64,000 bases of DNA from Oleispirillum naphthae. GTDB taxonomy: Bacteria > Pseudomonadota > Alphaproteobacteria > Rhodospirillales > Rhodospirillaceae. The notes under the pieces are model-generated. The model worked only from the letters and a program-made list of their open reading frames with translations, made no database searches and was not told where the DNA came from. Made by a program: the position numbers and the translations under genes. Where the stretch lies: assembly GCA_027864655.1 (NCBI GenBank), contig JAQAZG010000011.1:11256-75255 (forward strand). The letters are read 5' to 3'. This document shows, piece after piece, positions 58,426 through 64,000 of the stretch (position 1 is the stretch's first letter; each line of letters begins with the position of its first letter).

Positions 58426-59052
58426 ATGAACGTGACGAAATCGGCAAGGCCATTGTTTCCCGCGCGAATCGGCGATTCCGCAAATCCGCCGTTCTCCGGC
58501 AGGATTCCCCCGGCGAGCGCCGGTTCTTTCAGGGGTTTTAAGCGGAACGCCGCCGCCATCGCCCTCGCGGTGTCGGCCGTCCTGCTGGTGGCCGCCTGTG
58601 CGCCGGAATATTCCGCGCCGCAGCAGGTGCAGGCGAGCAATCCGCGCGTGACCTACAAGTATCACGGCGACCAGGAACTGGTTCAGGTCAACCAGAGCGC
58701 GGTGTCGTTCTGTAGCCAATATCAGTCCGCCGCGCATCAATCGGTCCCGCGGACGCTGAATTTCTCCGACGATCCGGACGGCAGCAAGCTGGTGGTCTTC
58801 GAATGCGTGCAGACGTTGCCGCAGGCGGCCTTGCCGGTGCAATACAATCCCAGCCTCACCTACACCTACCGGACGGACCAGGAACTGGCGGATGCGTCGC
58901 GGAACGCTCAGATCTACTGCATGAACAACGGCGGCCAGCAGGTGATCTCCAGCATCGGCGCCAACGCGAACGGGTCGCGGACCGTCGCGTTCCAGTGCAG
59001 TTCCACGCTCGTCTCTCCGGTGATGCAGCCCATGTCCGTGATCATTCGCTGA
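58426..59052 (+). CDS. Putative lipoprotein with a duplicated two-cysteine domain
   Basis: 208 aa from the second ATG, which has AGGAG at 7 bases. The n-region is unusually long before a hydrophobic stretch and lipobox LVAAC (Cys58). The mature part has two repeats of about 55 residues: NPRVTYKYHGDQELVQVNQS...FC...VFECV and NPSLTYTYRTDQELADASRN...YC...AFQCS. Each has two Cys that could form a disulfide. No family recognised. It is followed by a strong terminator. Confidence 0.8.
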   Translation: MNVTKSARPLFPARIGDSANPPFSGRIPPASAGSFRGFKRNAAAIALAVSAVLLVAACAPEYSAPQQVQASNPRVTYKYHGDQELVQVNQSAVSFCSQYQSAAHQSVPRTLNFSDDPDGSKLVVFECVQTLPQAALPVQYNPSLTYTYRTDQELADASRNAQIYCMNNGGQQVISSIGANANGSRTVAFQCSSTLVSPVMQPMSVIIR

Positions 59053-59090
59053 CCGTACGGGGCGCAGGGCCTTCCACAAGCGTAAGAAGC

Positions 59091-59136
59091 GGCGGCAGCC
59101 ATGAGGACATACCTCATGGCTGCCGCCGTTTTTTTT
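59091..59136 (+). terminator. Rho-independent terminator after the lipoprotein gene
   Basis: A perfect 16-bp stem (59091-59106/59112-59127), ACATA loop and a run of eight T (59129-59136). Confidence 0.92.
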
Positions 59137-59337
59137 CGGGACCCTTCCGGTCGCGTTGCGGGCGTGGCCCTCCGCAATTTCCCGCCTTCACCACCGCGGA
59201 AACGGTTCAGCCGGACTACGGACGCTTTCGCGGCTTTTCTGAAGTCCCGGACGCGGGGATCCGCAATGGGGGACTTGTCAGCGGCATGCGGCTGGCTCAA
59301 AATCGAAATTCCGTAGCCCTGCTAAGGAGTTCCCCCG

Positions 59338-60057
59338 ATGGATGAAAAGGTCGTTCCGCTGCCCGCAGGCGCGGCAGAGGTTCTGCAAGGCGTCACCACC
59401 GCGACGATCACCACGATCCTGCTGAAGAAGGGCCTGCGCAACGTCTGGATGCGCGGCGCGCGGCCGCTCGCGGCGGATCAGCCGCGCCTCGTCGGGCGCG
59501 CCTTCACCCTGCGCTTCGTCCCGGCACGGGAGGACTTGGCGACCCCCGCCTCGTGGTCCTCGCCGATTTCGACCCGCGCCGCCATCGAGGCGATGCCCGA
59601 GGGCGTGATCGCGGTGATCGACGCCATGGGGATTGCCGATGCCGGGGTGTTCGGCGACATTCTCTGCTCGCGGATGAAAAAGCGCGCGGTCGCCGCGCTG
59701 GTCACCGACGGCGTGCTGCGCGACGTCGAGGGGGTGCGCAAGAGCGGTCTTCCGGTGTGGTGCCGGGGCTTCGCCGCGCCGCCTTCGGTCGCCGGGCTCA
59801 CCTTCGTCGCCTGGCAGCAGCCGGTGGGCTGCGGCGGCGTCGCGGTGTTTCCCAACGACGTGATCGTGGCGGACGCCGACGGCGCGGTGGTGATCCCCGC
59901 GGCGCTCCTGGACGAGGTTCTGGCGGAAGCGCCGGAACAGGAGCGCATGGAGGCGTGGATCATGGACGAGGTGGAGAAGGGGGTGCCGCTCCCCGGTCTC
60001 TATCCGATGAACGCGGAGACCAAGGCCCGTTACGAGGCATTCAAAAAAACCGTCTGA
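59338..60057 (+). CDS. RraA-like family protein (second copy)
   Basis: 239 aa. DGVLRDVEGV carries the Arg-Asp pair of RraA-type aldolases/decarboxylases, and GCGGVAVFPNDVIVADADGAVV is the second conserved block. Divergent from the 233-aa homologue at 51695-52396 (extra N-terminal helix, longer C terminus). AAGGAG precedes the ATG. No metabolic partner is adjacent, so the substrate is unknown. Confidence 0.85.
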   Translation: MDEKVVPLPAGAAEVLQGVTTATITTILLKKGLRNVWMRGARPLAADQPRLVGRAFTLRFVPAREDLATPASWSSPISTRAAIEAMPEGVIAVIDAMGIADAGVFGDILCSRMKKRAVAALVTDGVLRDVEGVRKSGLPVWCRGFAAPPSVAGLTFVAWQQPVGCGGVAVFPNDVIVADADGAVVIPAALLDEVLAEAPEQERMEAWIMDEVEKGVPLPGLYPMNAETKARYEAFKKTV

Positions 60058-60089
60058 CGGCGGCAACCCGATAAAGAGAGGGGAAGACC

Positions 60090-60428
60090 ATGTGGGCGAA
60101 GCGCCTCATTCTCGTCGCATCGGCGGCGGTTCTGTCCGGTTGTGCGAATCCGTGGCACAAGCCGGGGGCCACCCAGGCGGAGTTCGAGCAGACCCTGAGC
60201 GTCTGCCAGCTGGAGGCGCAGCATGCGGTGCCGGCGGTCATGGCCTACCGGATGACTCCGGGGCGCACCCACACCACGTCGAAGTGCAAGGACAACAAGT
60301 GCACGGAGACCACCACCTACTCGCCGCCGGCGATGACCGCCTACGACTCCAACGACGGGGTGCGGGCGCAGTATCTGCGCGCCTGCCTGTTCCGCAGCGG
60401 CTGGAGCGACGAGGAAGAGAAGAAGTGA
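60090..60428 (+). CDS. Small lipoprotein of unknown function
   Basis: 112 aa. Signal peptide with lipobox VLSGC (Cys18), then FEQTLSVCQLEAQHAVP, TSKCKDNKCTETTTY and RACLFRSGW; five mature cysteines including the lipidated one. No known domain. It lies 32 bases after the RraA-like gene on the same strand, possibly co-transcribed. Confidence 0.8.
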   Translation: MWAKRLILVASAAVLSGCANPWHKPGATQAEFEQTLSVCQLEAQHAVPAVMAYRMTPGRTHTTSKCKDNKCTETTTYSPPAMTAYDSNDGVRAQYLRACLFRSGWSDEEEKK

Positions 60429-60468
60429 GCGGCGGACGGACCGGGGAAAGCCGGTCCGTCCGCGGCGT

Positions 60469-61095
60469 TCAGGCGCTGCGGGCCTGCTCGGCGGCGCCCG
60501 CGGTCCACTCCAGCATCGCCGGGGTGGCGAGCAGGCGTTCCGCATAGGCCTTCGCCGTGGCGGGCAGCGGGATGCCGTAGATGGTCAGACGCGCCGCCAC
60601 CGGGGTGAAGAAGATGTCGGCGAGACAGTACTCGCCGAAGAGGAACGGCCCGCCGTGCCTGGCGAGCATCTCCTCCCAGATCGCGACGGCGCGGTCCACG
60701 TCCTCCTGCGCGTCGGGGGTGAGCACCTTGCCGGGGAAGCTCTGGTTCAGCTTCATCCCCATTTCCTTGCGCATGTCCGGGAAGCCGCTGTGCATCTCGG
60801 CCACCACCGCGCGCGCGAGGGCGCGCTTCGCCGCGTCCTTCGGCCACAGGCCGGCGGCGGGGAACTTCTCCGCCAGGTATTCGGAAATCGCGAGCGAGTC
60901 CCAGATCGTCACGTCGCCGTCCACCAGCACCGGCACGGTGCCGCAGGAGCTGACCGCCTTCAGCGCCGCGGTGGACCCTTCGCGGTAGATCGGAATCCAG
61001 GTCTCGGTGAAGGGGGCTCCGGTCGCCTTCATCGCCAGCCAGCCGCGCAGCGACCAGGTGGAAATCGTTTTGTCTCCAACATACAACGTCAACAT
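60469..61095 (-). CDS. Glutathione S-transferase family protein
   Basis: 208 aa. Thioredoxin-fold N-terminal domain (residues 1-80: LYVGDKTISTWSLRGWLA; GTVPVLVDG; IWDSLAISEYLAE with the glutathione-binding Asp-Ser) and an all-helical C-terminal domain. The active-site position is Ser or Thr (ISTWS), not Cys. Detoxification or isomerisation role, substrate unknown. Start chosen at MLTLYVG. Confidence 0.9.
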   Translation of the reverse strand: MLTLYVGDKTISTWSLRGWLAMKATGAPFTETWIPIYREGSTAALKAVSSCGTVPVLVDGDVTIWDSLAISEYLAEKFPAAGLWPKDAAKRALARAVVAEMHSGFPDMRKEMGMKLNQSFPGKVLTPDAQEDVDRAVAIWEEMLARHGGPFLFGEYCLADIFFTPVAARLTIYGIPLPATAKAYAERLLATPAMLEWTAGAAEQARSA

Positions 61096-61215
61096 GGCGT
61101 CATCCTTCCGGGGGCAAGGAGGGGGGCAAAAAGTCTGGGGGAAGAGCAGCATAGAGCGCGGAGTATAGGAGTTGAAAACCCCCTTCGTCCAGAGCCTCCC
61201 GCCCGAACGGGCAGG

Positions 61216-61728
61216 TCAGAGTCCGTACTGGTATTTCACCGTCAGCACGATCGGCAGAGGCGCGATGCCGAGAATGCCGGGGCGGCGCACCGCGCCGTCG
61301 GATTCGTGCAGGGCGCGGAAGGCGTCGGCATCGAGCGTCGGGTCGCCGGAGCTGCCGATCAGGGCGACGGACTGGAAGCGGCCGCGCCCGTCCACGACGA
61401 TGCGGAAGGTGGCGTTGCCGATCAGCCGCCCGTGCGCGCCGACCGACAGGCGGTGGGCATGCACGGTTTCGGAGAGGGTGTCGAGGTACTGCACCAGCGC
61501 CGTCCTGCGGCGGTCGGCGGCGTCGGGCTGCGCCGGTTCCGCCGGGGCGGCCTGCTCCAGGGTGATCGGCGCGGCGAGCGAGAGGCCGACGTCGGCGTGG
61601 GTGAGATCGACGATCACCGCCCCCGCGCCGCCGTCCACCGGCGCGGCGGAGGGCAGGCCGAACAGCAGCGCGTAATGGCAGGCCAGCGACACCGCCACCG
61701 CGGCGGCGATGCGTTCCCCGTCGGTCAC
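61216..61728 (-). CDS. TonB-like energy transducer
   Basis: 170 aa from a GTG that overlaps the exbD stop (GTGA). One N-terminal membrane segment (about residues 7-27), then a short linker and a TonB C-terminal-like domain: YLDTLSETVHAHRLSV, NATFRIVVDGRGRFQSVALI then GSSGDPTLDADAFRAL. The proline-rich spacer of classical TonB is nearly absent, so it may reach only nearby receptors. Third gene of the exbB-exbD-tonB set. Confidence 0.8.
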   Translation of the reverse strand: MTDGERIAAAVAVSLACHYALLFGLPSAAPVDGGAGAVIVDLTHADVGLSLAAPITLEQAAPAEPAQPDAADRRRTALVQYLDTLSETVHAHRLSVGAHGRLIGNATFRIVVDGRGRFQSVALIGSSGDPTLDADAFRALHESDGAVRRPGILGIAPLPIVLTVKYQYGL

Positions 61729-62147
61729 GGCCTGGTCTCCGGGCGCGCCGCCGGTTCGGCGGCGATCACCAGGTGCTCGCCGCCGCTGTCGCGGATCAGG
61801 GTGACGGTGTGCAAAAAGGCGTCCACCGAGGCGTCGCGGTCGGGGATGAGGAGAATCTGCCGCGCCGCGCCGTTGCCCTCGGCGGCGCGGCGGACGAGGT
61901 GGGCGAGGTCGAGCGCGGTGATCGGCTGCTTGTTGTGGGAGAGCGAACCGTCGGCATCGAGCACGATTTCCAGCGGGTTTCCGGCATAGGTGCGCGCGGT
62001 GGAAACCCGCGGCAGCCGCATGTCGATGCCGTGGATGGCGAACGCCGCGGCGATGACGAAGAAGATCAAGAGGATGAACACCACGTCGAGGAGCGGCGTG
62101 ACGTCGGGCAGCGGGCTCTCGCGGCGGCGGCGGGTGAGCGGGATCAT
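61725..62147 (-). CDS. exbD: ExbD/TolR family proton-channel subunit
   Basis: 140 aa. A single membrane helix with the essential Asp (PLLDVVFILLIFFVIAAAF) and a periplasmic domain with SLSHNKQPI and ILLIPDRDASVDAFLHTV. It works with the ExbB homologue to energise TonB. It overlaps both neighbours by 4 bases, showing translational coupling. Confidence 0.92.
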   Translation of the reverse strand: MIPLTRRRRESPLPDVTPLLDVVFILLIFFVIAAAFAIHGIDMRLPRVSTARTYAGNPLEIVLDADGSLSHNKQPITALDLAHLVRRAAEGNGAARQILLIPDRDASVDAFLHTVTLIRDSGGEHLVIAAEPAARPETRP

Positions 62148-62749
62148 CGCGGCGCATCCGCGGGCGCGGGGCGGGCGAGCATGCGGTTGGCCAGCCGCCC
62201 GAGGATGAAGGCGACGCGGTCCTCGCGCCGCAGGAAGGCCTGGTGCGCGGCGACCGCGGGAATGGCGATGAACAGGCCCGCGGCGGTGGTGAGCAGCGCC
62301 TGCCAGATGCCGTCGGCGAGCAGCGTCATGTCGATCGCGCCGTGCGCGGTGGCGAGGCGGGAGAAGGTCTGGATCATCCCGAGCACGGTGCCGAGCAGCC
62401 CGAGAAGCGGCGCGACGCGGCCGGAGACGGCGAGCAGGCCGAGGCGCGAATCGAGGCCGCGCACCACTTCCTCGATGGCGATCGCGGCGGAGCGTTCCCT
62501 TTCTTCCGGCAGCACCGGCTCGAACGCCGCGTCGATCAGCGGGATAAGCGCGGGGGCGGCCTTGGCCGCCTCGTCGGCGGCGGCGCGGTTTCCGGCGCGG
62601 GAAGCGGCGATCAGCGCCGCCTCCTCCGCCGCGGTGGCCAGCCGCAGGGTGGAAAACGCGATGCCGCGGTCGATCAGAATCGCCAGGGTCAGCACCGACA
62701 ACGCCAACAACGGCCACATCAGGAGGCCGCCTTGCTCTATCAACTCCAT
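62144..62749 (-). CDS. exbB: MotA/TolQ/ExbB family proton-channel subunit
   Basis: 201 aa with three membrane segments; VAPLLGLLGTVLGMIQTFSRLA (about residue 110) and GIWQALLTTAAGLFIAIPAV (about 145) are the conserved channel helices. With ExbD it couples proton flow to TonB. It starts 7 bases after the stop of the metallochaperone GTPase gene, suggesting the system serves metal uptake. Confidence 0.92.
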   Translation of the reverse strand: MELIEQGGLLMWPLLALSVLTLAILIDRGIAFSTLRLATAAEEAALIAASRAGNRAAADEAAKAAPALIPLIDAAFEPVLPEERERSAAIAIEEVVRGLDSRLGLLAVSGRVAPLLGLLGTVLGMIQTFSRLATAHGAIDMTLLADGIWQALLTTAAGLFIAIPAVAAHQAFLRREDRVAFILGRLANRMLARPAPADAPR

Positions 62750-62756
62750 ACCCGAC

Positions 62757-64000
62757 CTACTCCTTGATCAGCGGGCGCCAGTGGCGGCGCACCTCCTCCT
62801 CGTTCAGGCCGCGTCCGATCACCAGCAGGAAGGGCGGCGTATCGTCCGCCTTTTCCGTCGGACGGCAATCGTAGCGTCCAGGTACGTATTGCACCACCTG
62901 CGGCGTTTCAACGCCCGTCAGCCGGGCGATGCCCTTGACGCGGAAGACCGAAGGCGGGCAGGCGGCGAGCAGGGCGTCCAGCGTTTCGCGCGCGACCGCC
63001 GGCGCGAGCGTCAGCCGGATCGCCGAGAAGCCCTCGTCGAGATGGGTGACCGCGTGGCCATGCGCGTGGTCGTGATGGCGGTGGTGCGCATGATCGTGGT
63101 GGCGGTGATGGGGGGGGCGGTCATGATCCTGACAGTCACAGGCCTGGGATGGCCCGTGATCGTGGGGGAGATGTGCAGGATCATGACCGCAGCCGCAGAC
63201 CGGACAGGGCTGGTCGGTTGCGGCATGACGCGACAAACCTTCGGAAAACAGCACCGGGTTGACCCGGCCGAATTCCGCCTCGACGATCCGCGCTCCGGGG
63301 TTGCGGCGGCGGATGTCGGCGGCGATGGCGGCGCGCGTGGGCGCGTCCACCAGGTCGCATTTGTTGAGCACCACGGTGTCGGCGGCGGCGATCTGGCCGC
63401 CCGCCACCTCGGAGGCGGCGAGGCTCTGCCGATAGAGCGCCGCGTCCACCACCGCGACCACCGCGGAAAGCTCGGCGATGTCGCCGATCTCGGCGAACTC
63501 CGCAAGCATGTTGAGCGGGTTGGCGAGCCCGGTGGTCTCCAGCACGACGATCTCGGGCTTCAGGGTTTCGGCGAGGCTGCGCAGGCCGCGCGTCAGGCTG
63601 CCCGCCAGGGTGCAGCAGACGCACCCGGCGTCGATGGCGAGGACGGAGTCGTCGCCCTCCAGCATCTTGGCGTCCACGCCGGTTTCGCCCAGCTCGTTCT
63701 GGATCACCCCGACGAGGCGGTCGTGCGCCGCCTGGAACTCGATGAACTGGTTGAGGAACGAGGTCTTGCCGGAGCCGAGAAAGCCGGAGAGCACGATCAG
63801 CTGCGGCCGGTCGGCGGCGACGATTTCCGCCGCGTCGGGGGCTTCCGCCCCGGCGGCGAGGCGGGCGAGGCGGTAGGCTCCGGCCTCCTCGGGGGCGGGC
63901 AGCGCGCCGGGGCAGGCGTCCGCCGCGCCCCAGGAAAGGGCCTCGGTGACGCGTCCGCCGGGAATCTCTCCGGCGGGAACGAGGGCGCCGCCGCGGATTT
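62757..64000 (-). CDS. COG0523 (CobW/ZNG) metallochaperone GTPase, 5' end beyond window
   Basis: At least 414 codons are open to the window edge, so the start is not seen. The GTPase core has P-loop SGFLGSGKTS, the CVCC metal motif in DAGCVCCTLAGSL, ETTGLANP and NKCDLVD. A His/Cys-rich segment (CPVCGCGHDPAH...CDCQDHDRPP, then many HH-HDH repeats) binds metal, and the CobW C-terminal domain follows. About 65 residues precede the P-loop, where most homologues have about 10, so there is an N-terminal extension or fusion. It is first in an operon with exbB-exbD-tonB. Confidence 0.88.
   Translation of the reverse strand, partial: IRGGALVPAGEIPGGRVTEALSWGAADACPGALPAPEEAGAYRLARLAAGAEAPDAAEIVAADRPQLIVLSGFLGSGKTSFLNQFIEFQAAHDRLVGVIQNELGETGVDAKMLEGDDSVLAIDAGCVCCTLAGSLTRGLRSLAETLKPEIVVLETTGLANPLNMLAEFAEIGDIAELSAVVAVVDAALYRQSLAASEVAGGQIAAADTVVLNKCDLVDAPTRAAIAADIRRRNPGARIVEAEFGRVNPVLFSEGLSRHAATDQPCPVCGCGHDPAHLPHDHGPSQACDCQDHDRPPHHRHHDHAHHRHHDHAHGHAVTHLDEGFSAIRLTLAPAVARETLDALLAACPPSVFRVKGIARLTGVETPQVVQYVPGRYDCRPTEKADDTPPFLLVIGRGLNEEEVRRHWRPLIKE

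Overview
The window is high-GC, densely packed and looks alphaproteobacterial (Rhodospirillales-like is my best guess). Pointers are the tRNA set, a RepABC-type repC remnant, a PqiABC pathway, two tripartite tricarboxylate transporters (TctABC) and many small catabolic clusters, each with its own regulator. This is inferred from gene content only; no rRNA is present.

Layout. 1-547: a tandem duplication carrying tRNA-Arg(CCG), with one copy split by a 90-nt palindromic insert. 548-5454: an enolase-superfamily dehydratase/racemase with TctABC and a GntR regulator. 5612-9525: an Nramp-like transporter lacking the usual metal motifs, a LysE exporter, an enoyl-CoA hydratase and queC. 9688-13068: pqiABC. 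13298-14286: azlCD. 14346-18006: isoaspartyl dipeptidase and DcuC, divergent from an RpiR regulator. 18151-23089: ugpBAECQ for glycerol-3-phosphate uptake. 23260-28249: an arsenic cluster (arsC, an arsR-arsC fusion, acr3, arsM) followed by an MFS exporter. 28515-30064: folD, yggU, yggT. 30192-42400: tRNA-Ala(CGC) followed by what looks like an eroded plasmid-derived island, with a frameshifted repC, the full kdpFABCDE system, a brnTA toxin-antitoxin pair and a truncated virB11. 42495-49476: an operon combining a DmpFG-type aldolase/acylating dehydrogenase pair with a GntP permease, an IlvD/Edd dehydratase, an SDR and an IclR regulator. 50715-57735: a 2-hydroxyacid dehydrogenase, an RraA-like lyase and an LDH2-family dehydrogenase, next to a LysR regulator and a second TctABC. 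58138-60428: small envelope proteins and a second RraA-like protein. 60469-64000: a glutathione transferase, and ExbB-ExbD-TonB behind a COG0523 metallochaperone GTPase that runs off the window.

The most interesting points are (i) the DmpFG/GntP/IlvD/SDR operon, which reads as a complete sugar-acid route ending in an acyl-CoA; (ii) the two stereochemically different hydroxyacid dehydrogenases flanking an RraA lyase; (iii) four mirror-symmetric intergenic palindromes, two of which carry a branched structure with a compensatory base-pair change; (iv) the tRNA split in its T loop; and (v) plasmid debris on both sides of kdp with a shared 15-base repeat. All functions are inferred from sequence and context; no search was run.
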